A stretch of 44,529 nt of DNA from Candidatus Zixiibacteriota bacterium (GTDB lineage Bacteria; Zixibacteria; MSB-5A5; UBA10806; 4484-95). The first letter of the stretch is position 1. The number at the start of each line of letters is the position of its first letter. Position numbers and translations under genes: made by a program. The notes under the pieces were generated by a model. It saw only the letters and a program-made list of their open reading frames with translations. It searched no databases and had not been told where the DNA came from. Where the stretch lies: contig JAGGSN010000085.1 of the NCBI GenBank assembly GCA_021159005.1, positions 1 to 44,529 of the forward strand, given 5' to 3'. Below are positions 15,481-23,897 of this stretch, in pieces.

Positions 15481-17484
15481 CTACTGCCTGGCAACCCTAA
15501 ACAAATGATACGACAGCGCAATAAATATCAGCCCGGCAAATATCATACTGAATATTTCCCCGGATGCAAAACTATCCCAAAAATTACCAAACAAGCCGCG
15601 CATTGAATCCAGTAAATATATAGGCTCACCAACGCCGTCTGAGCCGATTTTTATTACCGCTGTCGCCGCCAAAAGTACGCCAACTAAGCCAAAACCGGCT
15701 ACCAGTCCCGATGAATAGAGCACGCCCTTGTCGGAATCTGATGGCTTTCCATCGGTAAGCTTATCGCGGTAGAAACGCAGCATACCGCCGATAAAAATCG
15801 GTGTAGTGGTTTCCAGGGGCAGATAAAGCCCCACTGCTGCCGGTAATGAAGGCACTTTAAAGATTTCAAATATTGCCGCTATCGCCGCGCCTATCCCAAC
15901 TAATATCCAAGGGATATTCTGATCAATTACGCCCCTAACAACAAAACTCATCAAAGTTGCCTGCGGCGCCGCAAGTTCAGTTTTGCCGTTAAACGGCGAT
16001 GGCGCCTCGGCAAAGCCATAAGCATTATACAATGCTATCAGCGTAAAACCCAATACTGCCGCTGATGATAACACTCCGATAAACTCCCCGATTTGCTGCT
16101 TGCGCGGCGTTGCGCCAATCAGGAAACCGGTTTTTAAATCCTGTGAGGTATCGCCGGATGTGCAAGCCGCCATACACACTACCGCGCCTATGGTCAAGGC
16201 TGTTATCTTGGCTCCGGGTCCCGTTAAGCCGAACATGACGAATATTATCGATGTACCCAGCAAGGTGGCAATAGTCATGCCTGATACCGGTGATGATGTC
16301 GAACCGACTAAACCGACAATACGAGAAGCTACGGTAACAAAGAAAAATGAAAATATAACCACCAACAAAGAAGATAGCGCCGCCATGCCAAATGTCATGT
16401 TCTCCAGACCGATAGCCATAGCTGCTGCCAGGAAGATTATTACAATGATTGATATCCAGAGGACTATTTTTATTGGCAGGTCGCGGTTGGTTCTCTTAAT
16501 TCCGGATGAATCAGCGCCTTTCATCATCTGCCGAGCGCCAAGCCTGAACGATTCGATAATTGTCGGTATAGCTCTAATAAGCGTGATTATACCGCCGAAA
16601 GCGACAGCGCCCGCTCCGATAAACCGTATGAAATAATGCCAAATATCCCAAGCCGGCATTTCGGCAATACTGGAAATGCCGTTGGCTTTTTTTACAGCAT
16701 CTAAAAAGCTGAGACTATCGCCGAAATATGCCAATAATGGTATCAATAAAAACCAGGAGACAGCGCCCCCCGCAACCATTATTGTCGAAATGCGGCGTTT
16801 CAATATATAGCCAACGCCAAGCAGGGCCGGATTTACCTCTAATGAAACTATCATTTTGCGAACAACAACTGTGGGAAATTCGATTGTGCCGGCAAACATA
16901 TAAAATCCCTTACGGGCTAATTCCACAAGTGCCCCAATTCCCAAACCTACAAATACATACTTGGCTGATGCGCCGCCAATATCCGCCGATTTAATAACCT
17001 CGGCGCAGGCTGTGCCCTCCGGATATGGCAGAGTGTTGTGTTCTTTTTTAATAAGATATTGACGCAATGGTATCATAAAAGCGACACCTAAAACTCCTCC
17101 AATAGCCGCGATAATAGTAATTGTAATTACCTGCATCCCATAGTCGACATCCCAGCCAAGCATGAACATTGCCGGAATCGTAAATATAACTCCGGCGGCT
17201 AATGATTCCCCTGCCGAGCCGATTGTCTGCGCCATGTTCGTTTCCAGAGGACTTCCTTTTTTGACATTAAAAAACTTGTGGATGGCAGAGAATATAGCCA
17301 CCGACATTACCGAAACGGGAATTGATGCCGAAATAGTCAAGCCGGAAATTAAGCCAACATAGGCATTAGCCCAGGAAAATAGAATGCCCAGGCTGGTTCC
17401 GATTATTATCGCTTTCCAGGTAAATTCAGCGGGAGTTTCCGAGTGCTTAATATAGGGTTCAAATTCCTTAGTCTTATCAGCCAT
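15481..17484 (-). CDS. OPT-family oligopeptide transporter
   Basis: 667 residues, with about 14-16 hydrophobic helices and almost no soluble domain. Typical OPT blocks are present: FTWKAIIIGTSLGILFSWAN at the start, NTLPYPEGTACAEVIKS (the NPYPEG-like OPT signature), and TSGDTSQDLKTGFLIGATPRKQQ in the second half. Prokaryotic OPT proteins (PF03169) import small peptides or metal-chelate compounds with protons; the substrate here is unknown. GGAGG lies seven bases before the ATG at 17484. It is a single-gene unit convergent with the pil operon. Confidence 0.92.
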   Translation of the reverse strand: MADKTKEFEPYIKHSETPAEFTWKAIIIGTSLGILFSWANAYVGLISGLTISASIPVSVMSVAIFSAIHKFFNVKKGSPLETNMAQTIGSAGESLAAGVIFTIPAMFMLGWDVDYGMQVITITIIAAIGGVLGVAFMIPLRQYLIKKEHNTLPYPEGTACAEVIKSADIGGASAKYVFVGLGIGALVELARKGFYMFAGTIEFPTVVVRKMIVSLEVNPALLGVGYILKRRISTIMVAGGAVSWFLLIPLLAYFGDSLSFLDAVKKANGISSIAEMPAWDIWHYFIRFIGAGAVAFGGIITLIRAIPTIIESFRLGARQMMKGADSSGIKRTNRDLPIKIVLWISIIVIIFLAAAMAIGLENMTFGMAALSSLLVVIFSFFFVTVASRIVGLVGSTSSPVSGMTIATLLGTSIIFVMFGLTGPGAKITALTIGAVVCMAACTSGDTSQDLKTGFLIGATPRKQQIGEFIGVLSSAAVLGFTLIALYNAYGFAEAPSPFNGKTELAAPQATLMSFVVRGVIDQNIPWILVGIGAAIAAIFEIFKVPSLPAAVGLYLPLETTTPIFIGGMLRFYRDKLTDGKPSDSDKGVLYSSGLVAGFGLVGVLLAATAVIKIGSDGVGEPIYLLDSMRGLFGNFWDSFASGEIFSMIFAGLIFIALSYHLFRVARQ

Positions 17485-17532
17485 AAAACCTCCGTTATTG
17501 CTGGGGGATATTAGTGAAGGTAGCCATAGTTT

Positions 17533-17562
17533 AGTTTATTATTTATTCGGTTGTACAGTCAA
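17533..17562 (-). promoter_or_regulatory. Putative sigma-70 promoter of the OPT gene
   Basis: Read on the minus strand: TTGACT (17562-17557), 18 bases, TAAACT (17538-17533). Transcription would start about 40 bases before the ATG. The -35 is good and the -10 is moderate. Confidence 0.4.
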
Positions 17563-17714
17563 GTAAAAATGGAAGTGTTGCTTCGTAAGCGTTAGAATGC
17601 AAATCAGTCTTTACAGGCAACAGCCTGACGTTTGCAGCATTATTTCCTTAAAAAAAATGGTTTTTCAAGCTAAAATAAAATATCAAAGAAGCTTCCGAAT
17701 CTCATATCATAAGC

Positions 17715-17741
17715 TAAACAGCATAGCCTATTCGCCGATAA
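17715..17741 (+). promoter_or_regulatory. Sigma-28 (FliA-type) promoter of motAB
   Basis: TAAA (17715-17718), exactly 15 bases, GCCGATAA (17734-17741). This matches every conserved position of the flagellar sigma-28 consensus (TAAA-N15-GCCGATAA). Transcription would start near 17749, about 24 bases before the motA ATG at 17773. It implies that a FliA-type sigma factor, encoded elsewhere, controls the stator genes as late flagellar genes. Confidence 0.85.
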
Positions 17742-17772
17742 TATTATTAAGGATAATATTTCCTTTAATGTT

Positions 17773-18534
17773 ATGGATATTGCAACAATAATCGGATTAA
17801 TAGTTGGCATCAGCGCTGTTATTATCGCCTTCCTTATGGAGGGCGGTCATCTGTCGGCGTTGTTCCATATACCGGCATTGATATTAGTTGTTTTCGGTAC
17901 AATAGGCGCAGCAACAGTTACGACATCAATAAGGACGGTTTTAAATGTTCCGGCGCTGCTCAGAGTTGCTTTTACTGATCATTCTGAAGATTTAATTGCC
18001 TTAATAAATAAAATCGTGTCCTTAGCCGAAAAAGCTCGACGGGAAGGTATTTTAGGTCTTGAGGACAATATCGCCCGCGAGAAAAATCCGGTTTTCAAAA
18101 AAGCCGTGCAATTGGTAATCGATGGAACTGAGGCAACGCTTTTCCGCAATATCATCGAGACAGAGATTGCCTATATCAGTCAGCGCCACGGTGCCGGCAT
18201 CCTGTTTTTCCAAAAGCTGGGCGGTTTTTCTCCAACTCTGGGGATAGTCGGAACGGTGCTTGGCTTGATACATGCTCTTTCACAAATAGAGGATGCCTCA
18301 AAAATAGCCGTCGCTATCGCCGGCGCTTTTGTCGCCACCTTATGGGGTATCTCATTGGCTAATCTCTGCTATTTGCCCATTGCGGATAAATTGAGATTTA
18401 ACCATCAGGAAGAAACCAAGCAGCTCGAATTAATTTTAGAAGGAATGCTCTCGATTCAATCAGGAGAAAATCCGAAATTTATACGAAATAAGCTGCTCTC
18501 ATATATCACGCCTCAAAAACGAAATGAACTGTAG
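17773..18534 (+). CDS. motA: Flagellar stator protein MotA
   Basis: 253 residues. Four membrane helices lie near 3-21, 31-50, 150-170 and 178-200, with a large cytoplasmic loop between helices 2 and 3 that interacts with FliG. The family segment GGFSPTLGIVGTVLGLIHAL and the fourth helix AGAFVATLWGISLANLCYLPIADKL are clear. With MotB it forms the ion channel that drives rotation. The ribosome site is weak (GGATAATATTTCC). The gene follows a perfect sigma-28 promoter and precedes motB by 8 bases. Confidence 0.95.
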   Translation: MDIATIIGLIVGISAVIIAFLMEGGHLSALFHIPALILVVFGTIGAATVTTSIRTVLNVPALLRVAFTDHSEDLIALINKIVSLAEKARREGILGLEDNIAREKNPVFKKAVQLVIDGTEATLFRNIIETEIAYISQRHGAGILFFQKLGGFSPTLGIVGTVLGLIHALSQIEDASKIAVAIAGAFVATLWGISLANLCYLPIADKLRFNHQEETKQLELILEGMLSIQSGENPKFIRNKLLSYITPQKRNEL

Positions 18535-18542
18535 GTGAGATA

Positions 18543-19355
18543 ATGTTGTTTCAGCGCAATAAAAGCGCCTTTGAGGATAATGAAAACCTCGACCGCTGGC
18601 TATTGACCTACGCCGATTTAATCACGCTTCTATTGGCCTTTTTTGTGATTCTATACTCAATGTCGCGAGTTGACGCCGGTAAATTCAATAATATATCAGG
18701 AGCGTTAAGCGGCGTTTTTAAAGGCGATGAAGAGTTAGGAAAGAAATTTACCGAACAGTTATCATCAAAACTTGTTGTTAACAAATTATTAAAACGAGGC
18801 AATCTGATTGTGCTTAAAGATCAGGTTGATAAAATCTCTCAGCAATTTAAGCTCGGCTCTATTATAAACACAGAAATTCAAACACGAGGATTAGTAATCC
18901 ATTTAAGCGAATCTGCATTTTACGATCCGGGTAAAGCCGATTTAAAACAGGATGCCAAAAAAATCCTCGATTTATTATCAGTTCAATTGTTAAAAATCCC
19001 CAACCATATCAGGGTGGAAGGACATACCGACAACCTGCCAATACATACTGCGCGGTTCCCGTCAAATTGGGAGCTTTCTACAACCAGAGCAACAAACTGC
19101 TTGAGATATTTTTTGGAAAAGTATCCTTTCCCGGCGGCAAGAATATCGGCTTTGGGCTATGCCGAATATCGTCCTATCACCAACAACGATACTGCCGAAG
19201 GACGAGCTAAAAACCGCCGCGTGGATATCATAATTTTAAATATAGAGGATTCATATATCGAACCGGAAAACCTAACCGGTGAGCCTGTAAATACCTTGCC
19301 AGATACAACACTTGATGGCAATTCAGATTCGAATACTAAAACCGCCGGAGCTTAG
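18543..19355 (+). CDS. motB: Flagellar stator protein MotB
   Basis: 270 residues. The single membrane helix starts WLLTYADLITLLLAFFVILY; the Asp of YAD (residue 25) is the ion-carrying residue of MotB proteins. A linker/plug region leads to an OmpA-like peptidoglycan-binding domain (about 118-240) with VEGHTDNLPIHTARFPSNWELSTTRA split by family-typical spacing, and ending GRAKNRRVDIIIL. A short acidic Thr/Asn-rich tail follows. Whether protons or sodium are used cannot be decided safely from this sequence. TAGGTGAG precedes the start. Confidence 0.95.
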   Translation: MLFQRNKSAFEDNENLDRWLLTYADLITLLLAFFVILYSMSRVDAGKFNNISGALSGVFKGDEELGKKFTEQLSSKLVVNKLLKRGNLIVLKDQVDKISQQFKLGSIINTEIQTRGLVIHLSESAFYDPGKADLKQDAKKILDLLSVQLLKIPNHIRVEGHTDNLPIHTARFPSNWELSTTRATNCLRYFLEKYPFPAARISALGYAEYRPITNNDTAEGRAKNRRVDIIILNIEDSYIEPENLTGEPVNTLPDTTLDGNSDSNTKTAGA

Positions 19356-19481
19356 CATTCAGAATATTTTATAAGCATATCAATATTTTTAAGAACATTT
19401 TATATTCCGAAACAGGAAAACATTTCCCCCCTTATAAAAAAAATGAATCGTTTCAACGTGGAACAAAACAGCTAAAGCATT

Positions 19482-19508
19482 CTAACACACGGTAAAACAA
19501 CGTGTTAG
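19482..19508. promoter_or_regulatory. Possible activator site upstream of the flgB sigma-54 promoter
   Basis: CTAACAC (19482-19488) and GTGTTAG (19502-19508) form a 7-base inverted repeat ending about 29 bases before the -24 element. Sigma-54 promoters need a bound enhancer-type activator (NtrC family, such as FlrC/FlgR/FleQ), so a dyad here is a candidate site. The spacing is closer than for many such sites. Confidence 0.3.
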
Positions 19509-19534
19509 CAATATTTCTGCTGTATTTTAAACGT

Positions 19535-19552
19535 TTGGCATGGTCATTGCAA
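19535..19552 (+). promoter_or_regulatory. Sigma-54 promoter of the flgB operon
   Basis: TTGGCATGGTCATTGCAA: GG (19537-19538), ten bases, GC (19549-19550), matching the TGGCAY-N5-TTGCW consensus. Transcription would begin near 19562, leaving an 85-base leader before flgB. The 19356-19534 stretch before it is AT-rich and has no gene. Confidence 0.85.
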
Positions 19553-19646
19553 TATGATTAGCAGATTAAAGTGTTAATGTTGTCTGAAAATAGCGGAGGA
19601 TGTCGGCTTTAAATAAGATTAATAATAAAAACAAGCTGAGTAAATT

Positions 19647-20057
19647 ATGATTATTAAAGATCAAATACTAAACAAATCGGGAGTGCCGCTTTTTAAAAAC
19701 CTGTTGCGGGTTGTTTCCAGTTCTCAGAAACTAACCGCCGCTAATGTCGCTAATGTTTCGCTTCCGGGCTACCAGTCGAAGTCAATTGATTTTAAGCAAG
19801 AGATGGCAAAAGCTGTCAGAAAACAAAAAATCACTTTAAATGTTACTAACGAGCGGCATATACCACCGCCGGGTAGAATGAGGTCAATAAAAGTGATAAA
19901 GAATATTGATGATACCAATGAATCCGGAGTCAACAATGTTGATATTGACAAAGAAATGGCTCGTCTGGCGGAAAACCAGATTCTGTATACCTACGGTACA
20001 AAGGCATTGGCAAAGAAATTTTATACGTTAAAAACAGTAATTAGAGGCAGGAGTTAA
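19647..20057 (+). CDS. flgB: Flagellar basal-body rod protein FlgB
   Basis: 136 residues, the normal length. The N-terminal rod motif SSQKLTAANVANVSLPGYQSK is close to the ANLANxxTPGY signature of axial proteins, and the C-terminal helix includes NNVDIDKEMARLAENQILY, typical of FlgB. It forms the proximal rod with FlgC and FliE, outside the inner membrane, exported by the flagellar type III system. First gene of the sigma-54 operon; flgC follows after 2 bases. Confidence 0.95.
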   Translation: MIIKDQILNKSGVPLFKNLLRVVSSSQKLTAANVANVSLPGYQSKSIDFKQEMAKAVRKQKITLNVTNERHIPPPGRMRSIKVIKNIDDTNESGVNNVDIDKEMARLAENQILYTYGTKALAKKFYTLKTVIRGRS

Positions 20058-20059
20058 TC

Positions 20060-20554
20060 ATGACAGGTTTATTCTCAATTATTGATATTAGCGCCTCAGG
20101 CTTATCGGCTCAACGGAAAAAATTAAATACCGTGGCGCAAAATATAGCTAATGTCGAAACCACGAAAACTCTGGACGGAACGCCTTATAAAAGAAAAAGA
20201 GTAGTCTTTTCTGAAAATCCGCGGAAAGCCAGTTTTATTGATTCATTGCAAAGCTCAATAAAAACTCTGACAAGAACACATCGAAAGCACTTGGCAAGCA
20301 GAGATTCCTACAATACCAAAGATGGGGTTATACCTTTTGTGGCTGGAAATGAAAAAGTAGTTGAGCCGGCTAATTTTAAAATTGTTCATGATCCCGGGCA
20401 TCCCGATGCCGATGAAGAGGGGAATGTTTTAATGCCGGATATTAACATAATTTCAGAGATGGTTGACATGATGTCGGCCTCCCGGGCTTATGAGGCGAAT
20501 GTTACAGTTGTTCAATCTGCTAAGAATATGGCTAAGGATGCTTTGGATATATAA
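20060..20554 (+). CDS. flgC: Flagellar basal-body rod protein FlgC
   Basis: 164 residues. The N-terminal axial motif LNTVAQNIANVETTKTLDGTPY and the C-terminal MMSASRAYEANVTVVQSAKN are diagnostic of FlgC. The middle contains the usual DPGHPDADEEGNVLMPD strand, conserved in FlgC/FlgG-type rod proteins. GGCAGGAG gives a good ribosome site. Part of the proximal rod. Confidence 0.95.
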   Translation: MTGLFSIIDISASGLSAQRKKLNTVAQNIANVETTKTLDGTPYKRKRVVFSENPRKASFIDSLQSSIKTLTRTHRKHLASRDSYNTKDGVIPFVAGNEKVVEPANFKIVHDPGHPDADEEGNVLMPDINIISEMVDMMSASRAYEANVTVVQSAKNMAKDALDI

Positions 20555-20630
20555 CTGTCAGACATGAAAGCAGCCAATGAAAATAGCTTTGGAGGAATAT
20601 TTTACCGGCGTTTGAAGTAAGGAGTTTATC

Positions 20631-20996
20631 ATGATGAATATTAATTCAATTGGTATTTATACCGACAAAGGAGTGGTTCAGGGCAGCATTTCTCATGCTG
20701 CTAATGGTCGGATAGCTGAATCGGAACAGGGGAATCATCCGGATTATCAAAACCAGGGAAAGTCGAACCAAAAAACGAGATCCCGGGATATGCAGCATCA
20801 ATTTGCCAAATCTAATTTTGCCAAATCTCATCAGAATGCAAAACAAGGCAAGTCGATAAATAAAACACTATCAAAAGCGGAAAGCAGTCGAATAACAGAT
20901 TTATTTGGACGGTTTGATATGGATGATTTAAGCCAGGTAAGTCAAGGGTCAGAATCAGAAAACCGTCCCGGACGTATCATTAACATTGTGGTGTAA
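20631..20996 (+). CDS. Small hydrophilic protein of unknown function inside the flagellar operon
   Basis: 121 residues, not recognised. It is strongly hydrophilic, rich in Ser, Gln, Asn and Lys, with no signal peptide, membrane helix or Cys. The middle carries a short tandem repeat (FAKSNFAKSHQNAK). The C-terminal third looks folded (AESSRITDLFGRFDMDDL) and ends RPGRIINIVV, similar in kind to the FliK end YGGVIDIVA. AAGGAG six bases before the ATG supports the start. It lies between flgC and fliE, three genes after the sigma-54 promoter. The position suggests an export substrate, chaperone or regulator of rod assembly; this is inference from position only. Confidence 0.7.
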   Translation: MMNINSIGIYTDKGVVQGSISHAANGRIAESEQGNHPDYQNQGKSNQKTRSRDMQHQFAKSNFAKSHQNAKQGKSINKTLSKAESSRITDLFGRFDMDDLSQVSQGSESENRPGRIINIVV

Positions 20997-20998
20997 AG

Positions 20999-21319
20999 AT
21001 GACTAAAATTTTACCAGGATATGCAAGACAAGTATTGCCGGATTTTTCTGCTTTAGTCAAGAATGAAAATTCCGAGTATAATGACAAGGAAACGCAGAAA
21101 CTTGGTTTCCCTCAGGTATTCAAAGAGATGATTAATAACACAAACGAGCTTCAACATTCTGCCGCCGACATCGCCGAACAATTTGCCCTTGGCGAAATTA
21201 CGGATATTCATGATGTTATGATAGCCGCCGAAGAGGCTGGAGTGGCTTTGGAACTGGTAATGGAAATCAGAAACAAGCTGATTGAGGCTTACCAGGGATT
21301 AATGCGGATGCCAGTTTAA
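20999..21319 (+). CDS. fliE: Flagellar hook-basal body complex protein FliE
   Basis: 106 residues. The FliE core is clear: FPQVFKEMINNTNELQHSAADIAEQFALGEITDIHDVMIAAEEAG splits into the usual helix with the GE(I/T)xxxHxVMIAxExA motif, then ALELVMEIRNKLIEAYQGLMRMPV, the standard C-terminus (YqEimrMqv). FliE joins the MS ring to the rod. It starts 2 bases after the upstream orphan gene and abuts fliF. Confidence 0.95.
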   Translation: MTKILPGYARQVLPDFSALVKNENSEYNDKETQKLGFPQVFKEMINNTNELQHSAADIAEQFALGEITDIHDVMIAAEEAGVALELVMEIRNKLIEAYQGLMRMPV

Positions 21320-22876
21320 TTGCTTATGTTAGACACGCTTAAAGAATATTTTGAACAGCTTAAAACTAAGATTGCGCCTTGGTGGTCCGACTTATCCAAA
21401 GCTAAGCAGATAATATTTACCGGCTTAGGCGGATTAGCGCTAATAATAATAATTACGCTTCTAAGCCAGGTGGTTAAAATAGATTATCAAGCTCTATATC
21501 GCAATCTTGAACCAGCTGAGGCGGGAGAGGTTGTTGATTATTTAGCCAACAACAATATACCCTATCGGTTGTCTCAAGGCGGTACGGCTGTTTATATCCC
21601 GGGAAATAAAATTCAAAAAGTCAGGTTGGAACTCGCAGCCTCGGGTTTGCCAAAACAGGGACAGGTAGGCTATGAGATTTTCGATAAAACAAACCTGGGG
21701 ATGACTGATTTTTTACAAAAGATTAATTTTCGCCGTGCGCTTGAAGGGGAATTGGCAAAAACAATTTCCCAACTCGAGGCGATTAGATCTTCTCGCATTC
21801 ATCTCGTTATCCCGGAAAAAAGACTTTTTAAAGAAGATGTAAAAGAACCCAGCGCTTCGGTAGTATTGTATCTTAATCGTAATGGTTCATTATCTCAAAA
21901 GCAAATAGAGGGTATTATACACCTTATTGCTTCATCTGTAGAGGGGCTTTCGCATGAAAATATAACCGTCCTTGATTCATCGGGCAAATTATTATCAGTC
22001 GGTCAAAAACAGGATAGATTAGCAAGATTATCATCAAACCAGCTTGAATTGAAAAAAAATGTAGAGATGTATCTTGAAGATAAAGCGCAATCGATGTTGG
22101 ATGCTGTTCTTGGTTTCGATAAGTCTATTGTTAGGGTTAGCGCCGATTTGAATTTCAATCAAGTTGAACACACTAAAGAAACTTATGATCCTGATAATCT
22201 TTCTGTAAGGTCGGAGGAAATAATGGAGGAAAACCAATCCGAATCAGATTCACAAGTGCCGGAGAAGATAAGAGATTCATCCAATTCCAGGAAAAATACT
22301 ATCAGAAACTATGAAATTAATAAAACTATTGAACATTTAGTGAATGAAATAGGCAATCTATCCCGATTGCATGTGGCGGTTTCGTTGGATGGCATCTATG
22401 AGATGGTTAAGGGGCCGGATGGAAAAATGGTACGCCAGTATAATCCCAGGCCGCAGGAGGAAGTCAGCAAATTAGTATCTTTGGTTAAGGGGGCGGTTGG
22501 TTTTTCCGAAAAAAGAAATGATATAATGGAAATCGCTAATATTCCATTTGAAACAATCAAGGATGACTGGAATGAAAAACAGCGTATTCTTCGGGATGAT
22601 CAAATTAAATTCTGGATAAAAACAGGCTGGCAAATTCTGGCTTTGGCTATTATCGTTTTTATTCTCTGGAAATTCCGCAAAAAATACAGCGAATACAGAG
22701 CTAAGCGAATATCGCATAAACGATTCCAGGAAGCCCAGGCTGAAATAAGAAGAAAAGCAGTGGATATTATTCCGAAAATATCTAAAGAACCAAAATTAAT
22801 TGATCATGTTCGTAAAATAGCGGATGATAATCCCGCTGAAATCGCAAAAGCTATAAAAACAATGTTGGCTGAATAA
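21320..22876 (+). CDS. fliF: Flagellar MS-ring protein FliF
   Basis: 518 residues from a TTG directly after the fliE stop; an ATG at 21326 is an alternative (516 residues) and neither has a clear ribosome site. Two membrane helices lie near 29-50 and 431-452 with the periplasmic ring-building domains between them. IDYQALYRNLEPAEAGEVV and RRALEGELAKTISQLEAI are conserved FliF blocks. The C-terminal cytoplasmic tail ends IDHVRKIADDNPAEIAKAIKTML and contacts FliG. It forms the base on which the whole motor assembles. Confidence 0.95.
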   Translation: MLMLDTLKEYFEQLKTKIAPWWSDLSKAKQIIFTGLGGLALIIIITLLSQVVKIDYQALYRNLEPAEAGEVVDYLANNNIPYRLSQGGTAVYIPGNKIQKVRLELAASGLPKQGQVGYEIFDKTNLGMTDFLQKINFRRALEGELAKTISQLEAIRSSRIHLVIPEKRLFKEDVKEPSASVVLYLNRNGSLSQKQIEGIIHLIASSVEGLSHENITVLDSSGKLLSVGQKQDRLARLSSNQLELKKNVEMYLEDKAQSMLDAVLGFDKSIVRVSADLNFNQVEHTKETYDPDNLSVRSEEIMEENQSESDSQVPEKIRDSSNSRKNTIRNYEINKTIEHLVNEIGNLSRLHVAVSLDGIYEMVKGPDGKMVRQYNPRPQEEVSKLVSLVKGAVGFSEKRNDIMEIANIPFETIKDDWNEKQRILRDDQIKFWIKTGWQILALAIIVFILWKFRKKYSEYRAKRISHKRFQEAQAEIRRKAVDIIPKISKEPKLIDHVRKIADDNPAEIAKAIKTMLAE

Positions 22877-22877
22877 A

Positions 22878-23897
22878 ATGGCAGATAATGCATTTGAAGA
22901 TTTAAACGGAGCCCAAAAAGCGGCAATTTTAATCATCGGTTTGGGACAGGAGATTTCAACGAGAGTAATGCAAGAGCTAAGCGATGTCGAACTCGAAAAG
23001 ATTACTATCGAAATTGCCAACCTCCGAGATGTCTCCTCAAAACTGGAGGAACAGGTTGTCAAAGAAGTTTCTCAATTAATCATGGCTCAGCAGTATATTA
23101 ATCAGGGCGGCGTTGAGTATGCCAAAAGCCTCCTTGAAACCGCTGTCGGGTCTACCAAAGCGGTCGAAATTTTAAAAAGACTTGAAGGTTCTCTAAAGGC
23201 AACCGGTTTTGCCCGCATTAAACATATTGACCCCAAGCAGCTGATTAACTTTATCCAAAACGAGCATCCGCAAACTATTGCTCTAATTTTAGCCCAGCTT
23301 GCTCATGGCCAAGCTGCCCAGATACTTGCAGATTTAGACCCCGAACTTCAGGCTGAAGTATCAATGAGAATGGCTACGATGGAAAAAATCTCGCCGGAGA
23401 TTATAAGCGAATTAGAAGGCGTTCTTGAGGGACAATTCGAAGAAGTCGGCAGCCGCGACCTGTCAATATCAGGCGGAACTAAAACTGTAGCCGAAATCCT
23501 TAACCTTATTGAGTCATCAACCGAGAAAGCTATTCTCGAAACCATGGAAGCCGAAGACCCGGAATTAGCCGCCGAAATTAAAAATCTGATGTTTGTATTT
23601 GAAGATATGGTCGTTCTCGATGACCGTTCAATACAAAGAGTATTGAAAGATGTGGAAACTAAAGACCTTGCAGTTGCGCTTAAAGCCGCCAGCGATGAAG
23701 TTAAGGAAAAAGTATTCAAGAATGTATCCGAAAGAGTTGGCGGAATGATTCAGGAGGAAATCGAATTCATGGGACCGATGAGGCTTTCCGATGTGGAATT
23801 GGCTCAGCAGAGAATCGTTGAAGTAATCAGAAGGCTTCAGGATGAAGGACAAATTATTATCGCCGGACGCGGAGGCAAGGAAGAACTTGTTGTATAG
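22878..23897 (+). CDS. fliG: Flagellar motor switch protein FliG
   Basis: 339 residues, usual length. The N-terminal domain binds FliF (NGAQKAAILIIGLGQEISTR), the middle domain has the EHPQTIALILAQL motif (about 129-141) that binds FliM, and the C-terminal torque domain contains DDRSIQRVLKDVETKDLAVALK and RLSDVELAQQRIVEVIRRL. It transmits stator force to the rotor. One base separates it from fliF. Its 3' end overlaps fliH. Confidence 0.96.
   Translation: MADNAFEDLNGAQKAAILIIGLGQEISTRVMQELSDVELEKITIEIANLRDVSSKLEEQVVKEVSQLIMAQQYINQGGVEYAKSLLETAVGSTKAVEILKRLEGSLKATGFARIKHIDPKQLINFIQNEHPQTIALILAQLAHGQAAQILADLDPELQAEVSMRMATMEKISPEIISELEGVLEGQFEEVGSRDLSISGGTKTVAEILNLIESSTEKAILETMEAEDPELAAEIKNLMFVFEDMVVLDDRSIQRVLKDVETKDLAVALKAASDEVKEKVFKNVSERVGGMIQEEIEFMGPMRLSDVELAQQRIVEVIRRLQDEGQIIIAGRGGKEELVV

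Noticed and set aside
20564-20620. 18-codon ORF in the gap between flgC and the 121-residue orphan
   Set aside because: No ribosome site before its ATG and no recognisable product; a GGAGG inside it also leads to no start codon.
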